Shown: positions 1 through 10,288, numbered from the stretch's first letter. The stretch: DNA of 64,000 nt from Solimonas aquatica (GCF_900111015.1 NZ_FOFS01000015.1:1-64000); one strand, 5' to 3'. Notes: generated from the letters alone by a model not told the origin. Numbers and translations: made by a program.

Positions 1-135
1 CCGCGCTCGGCGCCGCTTCACTGCAGCCGCAACCGCAGCGCCTTGCTCGCGACGATCACGGGGCTGGATTCGGCGGCGGGACGGCAGGGGCAACCAAAAC
101 AGCAATCGCGTGTGATGGTCTGGCTTGCGCGGACT

Positions 136-1419
136 TCAGAGCTTGCGTGCGTTGCGGCGCTTGGCTGAGGGTTCGGGGCGGGTTTCTTCGGGCGGCAATC
201 CCACGTAACTGGCGCGCGGGCGGATCAGGCCGCCGGCGGCCTGCTGCTCCAGTGCATGCGCGAGCCAGCCGGCGACGCGGCCGGCGGCGAAGAGAATCAG
301 CGCGGCTTGCGGGCCCAGTTCGTACACCTCGGCCAGCGCGGCCAGCGCCAGATCGGTGCTCGGTGCCTTGCCGCTGGCTTGTTGCGCGGCTTCGATGAGC
401 GCCATCACCCGCGCATAGCCAGCGGCGCGCGGCCGCGCTTCGCCGAGCTTGCGCAGCAACAGCGCGGCACGCGGATCGCCTTGCGGATACAGGGGATGAC
501 CAAAGGCCGGCAGGCTCTCGCCGCGCTGCAGGCGCGTCAACACATGACGCTGCGCGGAGGCGGCGCTGCGCGCCTCGTGCAGGAAGGCGTAGGCGCGGGC
601 GGTGGCGCCGCCGTGCTCGGGGCCGGATAGTGCGGCCAGGCCGGCGGCCACCGCCGCATGCAGGCTGGCGCCCGTGGAGGCAACCACGCGCGAGGCAAAG
701 GCCGAGGCATTGAGTTCATGATCGGCACAGAGCAGCAGCGCGCAGCGCAGCAGCTCGGCGAGGCTGGCATCGCCGGGACGCCAGCTGTCGGCCAGCACCT
801 GATGCGCGGGCCGCGCTTCCGGCGCGCAGCCGGCCAGCAGCGCGGTGGTCTGCCGCAGCAGGGCGGCGGCGCTTTCGCGGCGACGCGCCGGATCGGTGGA
901 CAGATCGCGCAGCGAGCTGAAGGCCAGCAGGGGCAGGGCGGCGGCGGTGCGGTCCAGGGCCGGCAGCTCGCGCTGCGCCAGCAGCGCGCGGACCGCCTGT
1001 GGCCAGGCTTCGGGCGCCGGCAGCGCGAAGGGATCGTGCTCGCCGCAGTCCCAGAGCAGACGCGCCACGTCTTCCAGGCTCTGGCCGCTGGCCACCAGCT
1101 CCGCCACGGCGCGGCCCCGGTAGTAATGACCTTCCGGACGGATCAGGCAGATGCGCGTCTCCAGCACCGGCAGGCCCCAGGCCAGGCTGTGCGCGGCGCC
1201 CTGCGCGGCGCTGCGCCCGGCGCCGCGGCGTTCGATGAGCCGCTCGATGTCCTGCGCCAGATACAGACGGCTGCGCGGTTCTTCGCCGGCGCGCGAATGC
1301 ACATGGCCACGGCTGACGTAGGCGTAAAGCGTGGCCACGCTCACGCCCAGACGGGCGGCGGCCTCGCGGGCGCTGAGGTATTCGCTGCTGAGGGCGCCGT
1401 CGTCGGCAGGGGTGCTCAT
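136..1419 (-). CDS. Citrate synthase-like protein with N-terminal helix-turn-helix domain
   Basis: About 427 aa. Residues ~15-65 form a MerR/excisionase-like winged helix (LSAREAAARLGVSVATLY, then an R-x-Y and D-x-x-x-L pattern); the rest is a citrate synthase fold. The family's catalytic residues are present: His269 in GPEHGGA, His308 in AFGHPLY and Asp356 in the STDLALAAL segment, so it may still be active or at least bind acyl-CoA/oxaloacetate. It is divergent from prpB across about 130 bp containing a palindrome. I infer a regulator of the methylcitrate operon that senses a pathway metabolite through its enzyme domain. ATG 1419 was chosen; ATG 1425 is also possible, and neither has a good ribosome site. 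It could instead be an enzyme with a vestigial DNA-binding domain. Confidence 0.85.
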   Translation of the reverse strand: MSTPADDGALSSEYLSAREAAARLGVSVATLYAYVSRGHVHSRAGEEPRSRLYLAQDIERLIERRGAGRSAAQGAAHSLAWGLPVLETRICLIRPEGHYYRGRAVAELVASGQSLEDVARLLWDCGEHDPFALPAPEAWPQAVRALLAQRELPALDRTAAALPLLAFSSLRDLSTDPARRRESAAALLRQTTALLAGCAPEARPAHQVLADSWRPGDASLAELLRCALLLCADHELNASAFASRVVASTGASLHAAVAAGLAALSGPEHGGATARAYAFLHEARSAASAQRHVLTRLQRGESLPAFGHPLYPQGDPRAALLLRKLGEARPRAAGYARVMALIEAAQQASGKAPSTDLALAALAEVYELGPQAALILFAAGRVAGWLAHALEQQAAGGLIRPRASYVGLPPEETRPEPSAKRRNARKL

Positions 1420-1427
1420 GCCCATAT

Positions 1428-1457
1428 ATTGACTGACACAATCAAGATTGATCAATA
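1428..1457. promoter_or_regulatory. Divergent promoter/operator between HTH-citrate synthase and prpB
   Basis: A perfect palindrome ATTGATCAAT lies at 1447-1456, and a second ATTG...CAAT pair at 1428-1442. On the plus strand TTGACT (1429-1434) is 17 bp from TCAATA (1452-1457). On the minus strand TTGATC and TCAATA are also 17 bp apart, so the two promoters appear to overlap symmetrically around the palindrome. Promoter assignments are by eye. Confidence 0.5.
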
Positions 1458-1550
1458 GGTGTCGCGGTGCCAGAGTATGCGCCCGCGATGGCGGCAGAGT
1501 GTGATCCGGGCCGCCCCCAAAACAGCTGAGAAATGCTTCGAGGAGCTTTC

Positions 1551-2441
1551 ATGAGCACTGCAACATCCGCCGGCGCCCGTTTCCGCGCCGCGCTGGCCGC
1601 CGAAAAACCCCTGCAGGTCATCGGCGCCATCAACGCCAATCACGCCCTGCTGGCCCAGCGCGCCGGTTTCAAGGCCATTTATCTCTCCGGCGGCGGTGTC
1701 GCGGCTGGCAGCCTGGGTCTGCCGGACCTGGGCATCAACACCATGGATGATGTGCTCACCGACACGCGCCGCATCACCGATGTCTGCGATCTGCCGCTGC
1801 TGGTGGACATCGATACCGGCTTCGGTCCCTCGGCCTTCAACATCGAGCGCACCATCAAGAGCCTGATCAAGGCCGGCGCCGCCGCCTGCCATATCGAAGA
1901 CCAGGTGGGCGCCAAGCGCTGCGGTCATCGTCCCGGCAAGGAGATCGTCAGCCAGGGCGAGATGGTGGACCGCGTCAAGGCCGCCGCCGGCGCGCGCACC
2001 GATGACAACTTCTTCATCATCGCCCGCACCGACGCCATCCAGGCCGAAGGTGTGGAGGCCGCCATCGAGCGAAGCATCGCCTGCGTGGAAGCGGGTGCCG
2101 ATGCGATCTTCGCCGAAGCCGCCTACGACCTGCCCACCTACAGGAAGTTTGTCGAAGCGGTGAAGGTGCCGGTGCTGGCCAACATCACCGAGTTCGGTGC
2201 CACGCCGCTGTTCACGCGCGAGGAACTGGCGTCCGTGGGCGTGGGCATCCAGCTCTATCCGCTCTCGGCTTTCCGCGCCGCCAACAAGGCCGCCGAAGCC
2301 GTCTACACTTCGATCCGCCAGAACGGCCATCAGAAAGACGTGCTCGAGATGATGCAGACGCGCGCCGAGCTGTACGACCGCATCGGCTATCACGCGTTCG
2401 AGAACAAGCTCGACGCGCTGTTCGCGGCCAAGAAGAAGTGA
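1551..2441 (+). CDS. prpB: Methylisocitrate lyase
   Basis: About 296 aa. It cleaves 2-methylisocitrate to pyruvate and succinate in the cytoplasmic methylcitrate cycle. The isocitrate lyase/PEP mutase signature KRCGH is present with the catalytic Cys at residue 124, as are the metal-binding segments DIDTGFG and [11 protein letters not shown]. Length fits PrpB (about 295 aa). ATG 1551 is preceded by AGGAG at 1541-1545, which decides the start over an upstream in-frame ATG at 1533. It is the first gene of prpB-prpC-acnD-prpF. Confidence 0.95.
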   Translation: MSTATSAGARFRAALAAEKPLQVIGAINANHALLAQRAGFKAIYLSGGGVAAGSLGLPDLGINTMDDVLTDTRRITDVCDLPLLVDIDTGFGPSAFNIERTIKSLIKAGAAACHIEDQVGAKRCGHRPGKEIVSQGEMVDRVKAAAGARTDDNFFIIARTDAIQAEGVEAAIERSIACVEAGADAIFAEAAYDLPTYRKFVEAVKVPVLANITEFGATPLFTREELASVGVGIQLYPLSAFRAANKAAEAVYTSIRQNGHQKDVLEMMQTRAELYDRIGYHAFENKLDALFAAKKK

Positions 2442-2451
2442 TGCGAAGCAT

Positions 2452-2529
2452 CATCCCCGCGCAGGCGGGGATCTTGCGCAGATTTGAACAGCAGTGAAAT
2501 GAAACCTGGATTCCCGCTGCCACGGGAAT
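2452..2529. repeat. Two REP-like palindromes between prpB and prpC
   Basis: The arms ATCCCCGC (2453-2460) and GCGGGGAT (2465-2472) form one hairpin; ATTCCCG (2510-2516) and CGGGAAT (2523-2529) form another. Such palindromes are dispersed in many GC-rich proteobacterial genomes. There is no T-run, so they are unlikely to be terminators; they may stabilise the prpB 3' end. Confidence 0.65.
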
Positions 2530-2554
2530 GACAAAAGCAAACGGAGAGTCAACG

Positions 2555-3715
2555 ATGAGCGAAGCAACGCCCGCCGCCACCGGCTTCAAGCCCAAGAAGT
2601 CCGTGGCCCTGTCCGGCACCGCCGCCGGCAACACCGCGCTGTGCACCGTCGGCCGCAGCGGCAACGATCTGCACTACCGTGGCTATGACATCCTCGATGT
2701 CGCCACCAGCTGCGAATTCGAAGAGATCGCGCATCTGCTGGTGCACGGCAAGCTGCCCACGGTGGCCGAACTGACCGCCTACAAGACCAAGCTCAAGTCG
2801 CTGCGCGGCCTGCCCGCCGCGGTGAAGAGCGCGCTGGAACAGCTGCCGCCTTCCGCGCACCCGATGGACGTGATGCGCACCGGCGTCTCCGTGCTCGGCT
2901 GCGTGAAGCCGGAGAAGGACGACCACAACCATCCGGGCGCGCGCGACATCGCCGACAAGCTGATGGCCTGCCTGGGTTCCATGCTGCTGTACTGGTATCA
3001 CTTCGCCTACAACGGCAAGTGCATCGAGGTGGAGACGGACGACGACTCCATCGGCGGTCACTTCCTGCATCTGCTGCACGGCGAAAAGCCGCGTGACTCC
3101 TGGGTGCGCGCCATGCACACCTCGCTGATCCTCTACGCAGAGCACGAGTTCAACGCCTCCACCTTCACCTCGCGCGTGGTCGCGGGCACGGGTTCGGACA
3201 TGTACTCGGCGATCTGCGGCGGCATCGGCGCGCTGCGCGGCCCCAAGCACGGCGGCGCCAACGAAGTGGCCTTCGAAATCCAGAAGCGCTACGACAATCC
3301 GGATGAGGCCGAGGCCGACATCCGCGCCCGCGTCGAGAAGAAGGAGGTGGTGATCGGCTTCGGTCACCCCGTGTACACCGTCGCCGATCCGCGCAACAAG
3401 GTGATCAAGCAGGTGGCGCATGATCTCTCGGCCGAGCAGAGCAACATGAAGATGTACAACATCGCCGAGCGTCTGGAATCGGTGATGTGGGAAATCAAGA
3501 AGATGTTCCCGAACCTCGACTGGTTCAGCGCGGTGAGCTACCACATGATGGGCGTGCCCACCGACATGTTCACGCCGCTGTTCGTCATCGCCCGCACCAG
3601 CGGCTGGAGCGCGCACATCATCGAGCAGCGCATCGACGGCAAGATCATCCGTCCGTCCGCGAACTATGTGGGTCCCGAAGACCAGAAGTTCGTGCCGATC
3701 AAGGATCGCAAGTAA
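2555..3715 (+). CDS. prpC: 2-methylcitrate synthase
   Basis: About 386 aa. It condenses propionyl-CoA with oxaloacetate to 2-methylcitrate. The citrate synthase catalytic residues are visible: His232 (GPKHGGAN), His271 (GFGHPVY) and Asp322 (PNLDWFSA). Length and motifs fit the short PrpC/type II branch rather than a housekeeping GltA, as does its place between prpB and acnD. ATG 2555 follows GGAGAG (2543-2548) and replaces an upstream in-frame start at 2528 that would lie in the repeat. Same operon as prpB. Confidence 0.95.
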   Translation: MSEATPAATGFKPKKSVALSGTAAGNTALCTVGRSGNDLHYRGYDILDVATSCEFEEIAHLLVHGKLPTVAELTAYKTKLKSLRGLPAAVKSALEQLPPSAHPMDVMRTGVSVLGCVKPEKDDHNHPGARDIADKLMACLGSMLLYWYHFAYNGKCIEVETDDDSIGGHFLHLLHGEKPRDSWVRAMHTSLILYAEHEFNASTFTSRVVAGTGSDMYSAICGGIGALRGPKHGGANEVAFEIQKRYDNPDEAEADIRARVEKKEVVIGFGHPVYTVADPRNKVIKQVAHDLSAEQSNMKMYNIAERLESVMWEIKKMFPNLDWFSAVSYHMMGVPTDMFTPLFVIARTSGWSAHIIEQRIDGKIIRPSANYVGPEDQKFVPIKDRK

Positions 3716-3732
3716 GCAGTCGCGCAAGCAGC

Positions 3733-3808
3733 CCCTCTCCCGGCGCTACGCGCCACCCTCTCCCGCAAGGGGAGAGGGTTCAACAGCAGCTCTCTCCTTG
3801 TGGGAGAG
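3733..3808. repeat. Palindromic repeats between prpC and acnD
   Basis: CCCTCTCCC occurs at 3733-3741 and 3756-3764; the second copy pairs with GGGAGAGGG at 3770-3778. A further hairpin pairs CTCTCC (3792-3797) with GGAGAG (3803-3808). This is a common dispersed intergenic palindrome type in GC-rich gammaproteobacteria. No T-run follows, so read-through into acnD is expected. Confidence 0.6.
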
Positions 3809-3852
3809 CCGCTGGGAATGGAGGGAACCCGCCAGCACCCCGGTAAACCGAC

Positions 3853-6480
3853 ATGACCAACACCGCCTTCCGCAAGAACCTTCCGGGCACCCAGCTCGAC
3901 TACTTTGATGCCCGCGCCGCCGTCGAGGCCATCCAGCCCGGCGCCTGGGACCAGCTGCCGTACACCGCCCGCGTGCATGCCGAGAACATCGTGCGCAAGG
4001 CCGATAGCGCCAAGATCAATGACTATCTCGCGCAGCTGGTATTCCGCAAGCGCGAGCTGGACTTCCCCTGGTTCCCCGCGCGCGTGGTCTGCCACGACAT
4101 CCTCGGCCAGACCGCGCTGGTGGACCTTGCCGGTCTGCGCGATGCCATCGCCAAGGAAGGCGGCGATCCGGCGGCGGTGAATCCGGTGGTGCCGGTGCAG
4201 CTGATCGTCGATCACTCGCTGGCCGTGGAGTACGGCGGTTTCGAGAAGGACGCCTTCGCCAAGAACCGTGCGGTGGAAGACCGTCGCAATGACGACCGTT
4301 TCCACTTCATCAACTGGACCAAGCTCGCGTTCAAGAACGTGGACGTGATTCCGCCGGGCAACGGCATCATGCACCAGATCAATCTGGAGCGGATGAGCCC
4401 GGTGATCTACACGCAGGACGGCGTGGCCTTCCCCGACACCTGCGTGGGCACCGACTCGCACACCCCGCATGTCGATGCCCTGGGCGTGATCGCCATCGGC
4501 GTCGGCGGCCTGGAAGCCGAGAACGTGATGCTGGGCCGCGCCTCCTGGATGCGTCTGCCCGACATCGTCGGTGTGGAACTCTCCGGCAAGCCGCAGCCGG
4601 GCATCACCGCCACCGACGTGGTGCTGGCGCTGACCGAATTCCTGCGCAAGGAAAAGGTGGTGGGCGCGTATCTGGAATTCCGTGGCGAAGGCGCTGCCAG
4701 CCTGACCCTGGGCGACCGCGCCACCATCTCCAACATGGCGCCGGAGTACGGCGCCACGGCGGCGATGTTCTTCATCGACCAGAACACCATCGACTATCTC
4801 AAGCTCACCGGCCGCAGCGATGAGCAGGTGAAGCTGGTGGAAACCTATGCCAGGCACACCGGCCTGTGGGCCGATGCGCTGAACACCGCCGAGTACGAGC
4901 GCACGCTCAAGTTCGACCTGTCCAGCGTGGTGCGCAACATGGCCGGCCCCTCCAACCCGCACAAGCGTCTGCCGACCTCGGCACTGGCCGAGCGCGGCAT
5001 CGCCGGCAATCTGGAGCAGGCGCGTGCGGAAGAAGCCAAGGGCCTGATGCCCGATGGCGCGGTGATCATCGCCGCCATCACCTCCTGCACCAACACCTCC
5101 AATCCGCGCAACGTGATTGCCGCCGGTGTGCTGGCGCGCAATGCCGTGGCCAAGGGGCTGGTGCGCAAGCCCTGGGTGAAGACCTCGCTGGCGCCCGGCT
5201 CCAAGACCGTGCAGCTGTATCTGGAAGAAGCCGGCCTGCTGCCGGACCTGCAGAAGCTGGGCTTCGACATCGTCGCCTTCGCCTGCACCACCTGCAACGG
5301 CATGTCCGGCGCGCTGGACCCCAAGATCCAGCAGGAGATCATCGACCGCGATCTGTATGCGACCGCCGTGCTCTCCGGCAACCGCAACTTCGACGGCCGC
5401 ATCCATCCGTATGCCAAGCAGGCCTTCCTGGCCAGCCCGCCGCTGGTCATCGCCTACGCGATCGCCGGCACCGTGCGCTTCGACATCGAGAAGGACGTGC
5501 TGGGCCTGGACCAGGATGGCAAGCCGGTCACGCTCAAGGACATCTGGCCGAAGGACGAGGAGATCGACGCGATCATCGCCAAGAGCGTGAAGCCGGAGAT
5601 GTTCCGCAAGGTCTACGACCCGATGTTCACCTTCGCCGCGAACACGCAGAAGGTGAGCCCGCTGTACAACTGGCGTCCGCAGAGCACTTACATCCGCCGT
5701 CCGCCGTACTGGGACACGGAAGGCCAGGGCGCGCTCGCCGCGCGTCCGCGCACGCTCAAGGCCATGCGCCCGCTGGCGGTGCTGGGCGACAACATCACCA
5801 CCGACCATCTCTCGCCGTCCAATGCCATTCTCGGCAACAGCGCGGCGGGCGAGTACCTGCACAAGATGGGTCTGCCGGAAGAGGACTACAACTCCTATGC
5901 CACGCATCGCGGCGACCATCTCACCGCGCAGCGCGCCACCTTCGCCAATCCCACCCTGCTCAACGAGATGTGCGTGGATGCCGAAGGCAAGGTGAAGAAG
6001 GGTTCGCTGGCGCGCATCGAGCCGGAAGGCAAGACCGTGCGCATGTGGGAAGCCATCGAGACCTACATGGATCGTGGCCAGCCGCTGATCATCATCGCCG
6101 GCGCCGACTACGGCCAGGGCAGCTCGCGTGACTGGGCCGCCAAGGGCGTGCGCCTCGCCGGCGTGGAAGCCATCGTCGCCGAAGGCTTCGAGCGCATCCA
6201 CCGCACCAATCTGATCGGCATGGGCGTGCTGCCCCTGGAGTTCAAGGCGGGCGAAACGCGCAAGACCTATGGCATCGACGGCACCGAAACCTTCGACGTG
6301 CTCGGCGAACTCACGCCGCGCGCCAATCTGAAGGTGGTGGTGAACCGCAAGGACGGCAGCAAGGTGGAAATCCCCGTCACCTGCCGCCTCGACACCGCCG
6401 AAGAGGTGTCGGTCTACCAGGCCGGCGGCGTGCTGCAGCGCTTCGCACAGGACTTCCTCGAGTCCAACAAGGCGGCGTAA
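3853..6480 (+). CDS. acnD: Fe/S-dependent 2-methylcitrate dehydratase
   Basis: About 875 aa, an aconitase superfamily enzyme. AcnD dehydrates 2-methylcitrate to a 2-methylaconitate isomer that PrpF then converts for re-hydration, replacing PrpD. The three 4Fe-4S cysteines are visible at 412 (TSCTNTSN), 478 and 481 (ACTTCNG). The C-terminal swivel domain has GADYGQGSSRDWAAKG. The immediately following prpF supports AcnD over aconitase A. No prpD is seen nearby. The ribosome site before ATG 3853 is weak. Confidence 0.93.
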   Translation: MTNTAFRKNLPGTQLDYFDARAAVEAIQPGAWDQLPYTARVHAENIVRKADSAKINDYLAQLVFRKRELDFPWFPARVVCHDILGQTALVDLAGLRDAIAKEGGDPAAVNPVVPVQLIVDHSLAVEYGGFEKDAFAKNRAVEDRRNDDRFHFINWTKLAFKNVDVIPPGNGIMHQINLERMSPVIYTQDGVAFPDTCVGTDSHTPHVDALGVIAIGVGGLEAENVMLGRASWMRLPDIVGVELSGKPQPGITATDVVLALTEFLRKEKVVGAYLEFRGEGAASLTLGDRATISNMAPEYGATAAMFFIDQNTIDYLKLTGRSDEQVKLVETYARHTGLWADALNTAEYERTLKFDLSSVVRNMAGPSNPHKRLPTSALAERGIAGNLEQARAEEAKGLMPDGAVIIAAITSCTNTSNPRNVIAAGVLARNAVAKGLVRKPWVKTSLAPGSKTVQLYLEEAGLLPDLQKLGFDIVAFACTTCNGMSGALDPKIQQEIIDRDLYATAVLSGNRNFDGRIHPYAKQAFLASPPLVIAYAIAGTVRFDIEKDVLGLDQDGKPVTLKDIWPKDEEIDAIIAKSVKPEMFRKVYDPMFTFAANTQKVSPLYNWRPQSTYIRRPPYWDTEGQGALAARPRTLKAMRPLAVLGDNITTDHLSPSNAILGNSAAGEYLHKMGLPEEDYNSYATHRGDHLTAQRATFANPTLLNEMCVDAEGKVKKGSLARIEPEGKTVRMWEAIETYMDRGQPLIIIAGADYGQGSSRDWAAKGVRLAGVEAIVAEGFERIHRTNLIGMGVLPLEFKAGETRKTYGIDGTETFDVLGELTPRANLKVVVNRKDGSKVEIPVTCRLDTAEEVSVYQAGGVLQRFAQDFLESNKAA

Positions 6481-6564
6481 GGCCGCGCGGATTCGCATTA
6501 TCGACGTCACTCTTCGGGGCGGTACGGCAACGTGCCGCCCCTTGTTTTTTTGGAGCTGAAAACC

Positions 6565-7752
6565 ATGGCCCACGTAGCCCAAGTCAAAATCCCCGCCACC
6601 TACATGCGCGGCGGCACCAGCAAAGGTGTGTTCTTCAAGCTCGATGATCTGCCCGAGCGTTGCCGCGTGCCGGGTGAGGCGCGCGACAAGCTGCTGCTGC
6701 GCGTGATCGGCTCGCCGGATCCTTACGGCGCGCAGATCGACGGCATGGGCGGCGCCACCTCGTCCACCTCCAAGACCGTGATCCTGTCCAGGAGCGAGAA
6801 GCCCGATCACGATGTGGATTACCGTTTCGGCCAGGTCTCCATCGACAAGGCCTTCGTGGACTGGTCCGGCAACTGCGGCAATCTCACCGCTGCTGTCGGC
6901 TCCTTCGCCATCAACAACGGCCTGGTGGACCCGGCGCGCGTCCCGCAGAACGGCGTCTGCGTGGTGCGCATCTGGCAGACGCAGATCCAGAAAACCATCA
7001 TCGCCCATGTGCCCATTACCAATGGTGCGGTGCAGGAAACCGGCGACTTCGAACTCGACGGCGTGACCTTCCCGGCCGCCGAGGTGGTGATCGAGTTCCT
7101 CGACCCGGCCGAAGACGGCGACGAGGGCGGCTCCATGTTCCCCACCGGCAATCTGGTGGACGATCTGGAAGTGCCCGGCATCGGCACCCTGAAGGCCACC
7201 ATGATCAACGCCGGCATCCCCACGGTGTTCGTCAACGCCGCCGAGATCGGCTACACCGGCACCGAGCTGCGCGAGGCCATCAACACCAAGCCCGAGGCTC
7301 TGGCGTTCTTTGAGACCATCCGCGCCTACGGTGCCCTGCGCATGGGCCTGATCAAGGACATCGCCGAAGCCGCCAAGCGCCAGCACACGCCCAAGGTCGC
7401 CTTCGTGGCGCCACCGGCGGATTACGTTTCTTCCAGCGGCAAGCAGATCAAGGCCGGCGAGATCGACCTGAACGTGCGCGCCCTGTCCATGGGCAAGCTG
7501 CACCACGCCATGATGGGCACGGCGGCGGTGGCCATCGGCACGGCGGCGGCGATTCCGGGCACTCTGGTGAACCTGGCGGCCGGCGGCGGCGCGCGCGAGG
7601 CGGTGCGTTTCGGCCACCCCTCCGGCACCCTGCGGGTGGGCGCGGCGGCAGCCCAGGAGAAGGGCCAGTGGGTGGTGAAGAAGGCGATCATGAGCCGCTC
7701 GGCGCGGGTGCTGATGAGCGGGTTTGTGCACGTGCCGGGTGACGCCTTCTAG
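6565..7752 (+). CDS. prpF: 2-methylaconitate cis-trans isomerase
   Basis: About 395 aa. PrpF isomerises the AcnD product to cis-2-methylaconitate, and the two proteins work as a pair. The N-terminal family signature ([14 protein letters not shown]) is clear, with [14 protein letters not shown] in the first diaminopimelate-epimerase-like lobe. ATG 6565 follows GGAG at 6552-6555; an upstream in-frame start at 6532 lacks such a site. Fourth gene of the prp operon, 84 bp after acnD. Confidence 0.94.
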   Translation: MAHVAQVKIPATYMRGGTSKGVFFKLDDLPERCRVPGEARDKLLLRVIGSPDPYGAQIDGMGGATSSTSKTVILSRSEKPDHDVDYRFGQVSIDKAFVDWSGNCGNLTAAVGSFAINNGLVDPARVPQNGVCVVRIWQTQIQKTIIAHVPITNGAVQETGDFELDGVTFPAAEVVIEFLDPAEDGDEGGSMFPTGNLVDDLEVPGIGTLKATMINAGIPTVFVNAAEIGYTGTELREAINTKPEALAFFETIRAYGALRMGLIKDIAEAAKRQHTPKVAFVAPPADYVSSSGKQIKAGEIDLNVRALSMGKLHHAMMGTAAVAIGTAAAIPGTLVNLAAGGGAREAVRFGHPSGTLRVGAAAAQEKGQWVVKKAIMSRSARVLMSGFVHVPGDAF

Positions 7753-7820
7753 GCGTAACATCCGAATCGAGGATTGCGTTTCCGTCGCCCCCCAACACAC
7801 CCGACGTCCATAAAACCGAT

Positions 7821-10052
7821 ATGAGCACAAAAACGCCCACGATCACCTACACCCTGACCGACGAAGCCCCGCTGCTGGCCACCTACTCGCTGCTGCCCAT
7901 CGTGCAGGCCTTCACCGCGCCGGCCGGCATCAAGATCGAGACCAGCGACATCTCCCTGGCCGCACGCATCCTGGGCGAGTTCCCCGAGTTCCTGACCGAG
8001 CAGCAGCGCATCCCGGACAACCTCGCCGCGCTGGGCAAGCTGACCCTGCAGCCCGAGGCCAACATCATCAAGCTGCCCAACATCAGCGCCTCGGTGGCCC
8101 AGCTCAAGGCCGCGATCAAGGAGCTGCAGGGCAAGGGCTACAAGCTGCCGGACTACCCGGAGAACCCGCAGAGCGACGAGGAAAAGGCGCTCAAGGTCCG
8201 CTACTCCAAGTGCACGGGCTCGGCAGTGAACCCGGTGCTGCGCGAAGGCAATTCCGACCGCCGCGCGCCCAAGGCGGTGAAGGACTACGCGCGCAAGCAT
8301 CCGCACAGCATGGCGGAGTGGAGCCCGGCCTCGCGCACCCACGTCTCGCACATGCACCACGGCGACTTCTATCACGGTGAGAAGTCGCTGACGCTGGACA
8401 AGGCGCGCAACGTGAAGATGGAGCTGATCACCAAGAGCGGCAAGAACATCGTCCTCAAGCCGAAGGTCGCGCTGCAGGCGCTGGAAGTGATCGATTCGAT
8501 GTTCATGAGCAAGAAGGCGCTGCTGGCCTTCTATGAGCAGCAGATCGAAGACGCGCGCAAGACCGGCGTGATGTTCTCGCTGCATGTGAAGGCCACCATG
8601 ATGAAGGTGAGCCATCCCATCGTCTTCGGCCACTGCGTGAAGATTTTCTACAAGGACGCCTTCGAGAAGCACGGCGCGCTGTTCAAGCAGCTGGGCGTCA
8701 ACGTCAACAACGGCATGGTGGATCTGTACAACAAGATCGCCACGCTGCCGGACTCGCAGCAGGACGAGATCAAGCGCGATCTGCACGCCTGCCACGAGCA
8801 CCGTCCGGAACTGGCGATGGTGGATTCCGCCAAGGGCATCACCAACTTCCATTCGCCCAATGATGTGATCGTGGACGCCTCGATGCCGGCCATGATCCGC
8901 GCCGGCGGCAAGATGTACGGCGCCGATGGCCGCCTCAAGGACGTGAAGGCGGTGATGCCGGAGTCCACCTTCGCGCGCATCTATCAGGAGATGATCAACT
9001 TCTGCAAAACCCACGGCGCCTTCGATCCCAAGACCATGGGCACGGTGCCGAACGTGGGCCTGATGGCCCAGCAGGCCGAGGAATACGGCTCGCACGACAA
9101 GACCTTCGAGATCCCCGAAGACGGCGTGGCCAACATCACCGATCTGGAAACCGGCGAGGTGCTGCTCTCGCAGAACGTGGAAGAAGGCGACATCTGGCGC
9201 ATGTGCCAGGTCAAGGACGCCGCGATCCGCGACTGGGTCAAGCTCGCCGTGACGCGTGCCCGCCAGTCCGGCATGCCGGCGGTGTTCTGGCTCGATCCCT
9301 ATCGCCCGCATGAGCACGAGCTGATCCAGAAGGTCGTGAAGTACGTGCAGGACTACGACATCAAGGGCCTGAAGATCGAGATCATGTCGCAGGTGCGCGC
9401 CATGCGTTACACGCTGGAGCGCGTGATCCGCGGGCAGGACACCATCAGCGTCACCGGCAACATCCTGCGCGACTACCTCACCGACCTGTTCCCGATCATG
9501 GAGCTGGGCACCAGCGCCAAGATGCTGTCCATCGTGCCGTTGATGGCCGGTGGCGGCATGTACGAAACCGGCGCCGGCGGTTCGGCGCCCAAGCACGTGC
9601 AGCAGCTGGTGGAGGAAAACCATCTGCGCTGGGATTCGCTGGGTGAATACCTGGCCCTGGCCGTGAGCCTGGAAGACCTCGGCCTCAAGACCGGCAATGC
9701 CAAGGCCACGCTGCTGGCCAAGACGCTGGACGCCGCCACCGGCAAGCTGCTCGACAACGACAAGAACCCGTCGCGCAGCACCGGCAAGCTCGACAACCGC
9801 GGCAGCTCCTTCTACCTGGCCCTGTACTGGGCGCAGGCCCTGGCCGAGCAGGACGAGGACGCCGAGCTCAAGCAGCGCTTTGCGCCGCTGGCCAAGACCC
9901 TGGCCGAGCAGGAGAAGGCCATCGTCGACGAGCTGACTGCGGTGCAGGGCAAGGCCGTGGACATCGGCGGCTACTACCTGCCGGACAGCGCCAAGCTCAA
10001 TGCGGTGATGCGCCCGAGCCAGGTGCTCAACGCGGCGCTGGCTTCGATTTGA
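7821..10052 (+). CDS. icd: NADP-dependent isocitrate dehydrogenase, monomeric type
   Basis: About 743 aa, the length of the monomeric IDH-II family (about 740) and far longer than dimeric Icd (about 415). It oxidatively decarboxylates isocitrate to 2-oxoglutarate, making NADPH. Family segments include [19 protein letters not shown] near the N-terminus and [19 protein letters not shown] in the catalytic region. It lies 68 bp after prpF on the same strand and is followed by a strong terminator at 10077, so it may be co-transcribed with the prp genes. No terminator was seen between prpF and icd. Confidence 0.95.
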   Translation: MSTKTPTITYTLTDEAPLLATYSLLPIVQAFTAPAGIKIETSDISLAARILGEFPEFLTEQQRIPDNLAALGKLTLQPEANIIKLPNISASVAQLKAAIKELQGKGYKLPDYPENPQSDEEKALKVRYSKCTGSAVNPVLREGNSDRRAPKAVKDYARKHPHSMAEWSPASRTHVSHMHHGDFYHGEKSLTLDKARNVKMELITKSGKNIVLKPKVALQALEVIDSMFMSKKALLAFYEQQIEDARKTGVMFSLHVKATMMKVSHPIVFGHCVKIFYKDAFEKHGALFKQLGVNVNNGMVDLYNKIATLPDSQQDEIKRDLHACHEHRPELAMVDSAKGITNFHSPNDVIVDASMPAMIRAGGKMYGADGRLKDVKAVMPESTFARIYQEMINFCKTHGAFDPKTMGTVPNVGLMAQQAEEYGSHDKTFEIPEDGVANITDLETGEVLLSQNVEEGDIWRMCQVKDAAIRDWVKLAVTRARQSGMPAVFWLDPYRPHEHELIQKVVKYVQDYDIKGLKIEIMSQVRAMRYTLERVIRGQDTISVTGNILRDYLTDLFPIMELGTSAKMLSIVPLMAGGGMYETGAGGSAPKHVQQLVEENHLRWDSLGEYLALAVSLEDLGLKTGNAKATLLAKTLDAATGKLLDNDKNPSRSTGKLDNRGSSFYLALYWAQALAEQDEDAELKQRFAPLAKTLAEQEKAIVDELTAVQGKAVDIGGYYLPDSAKLNAVMRPSQVLNAALASI

Positions 10053-10076
10053 GAAGCGCGGCGCGCTGATAAAAGC

Positions 10077-10112
10077 AGCCCGGGGCCGCCAGGCCCCGGG
10101 CTTTTTGTTTTG
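10077..10112 (+). terminator. Rho-independent terminator after icd
   Basis: The GC-rich stem AGCCCGGGGCC / GGCCCCGGGCT is followed by TTTTTGTTTT. It closes the prp-icd transcription unit. Confidence 0.9.
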
Positions 10113-10137
10113 CACGCTCCCCATCTGCGACGAGCCT

Positions 10138-10251
10138 GCGGTGAATCTGGAAGACAGCCGGCAGGCCGATCTGCAGAGCCTGGCCAGCACACCGGCCTTC
10201 CAGCAGGACGGCCTGCCGATCATCACCTTCGACCAAGCCCGGCATCAGCAG
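10138..10251 (+). pseudogene. Phosphoesterase gene remnant
   Basis: In one frame, 10180-10239 reads LASTPAFQQDGLPIITFDQA. This closely resembles LASPAFQKDGLLIITYDES of the intact phosphoesterase at 12406-13635, with matching DNA. No start, signal peptide or remaining domain accompanies it. It is most simply a decayed partial copy between icd and the phosphatase gene. The match covers only about 20 residues. Confidence 0.55.
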
Positions 10252-10288
10252 CCGCCCTGCCGCTTTGCTCGGCGCTGCTTGCCGGACC

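Noticed and set aside
1-135. Possible end of another gene at the left edge
   Set aside because: One frame is open but has no recognisable sequence, and the piece is too short to judge.
3664-7830. Very long open frame antisense to acnD and prpF
   Set aside because: Its composition is a mirror of GC-rich codon bias on the opposite strand (His/Gly/Val/Arg-rich, no domains), and it overlaps two confidently identified genes.
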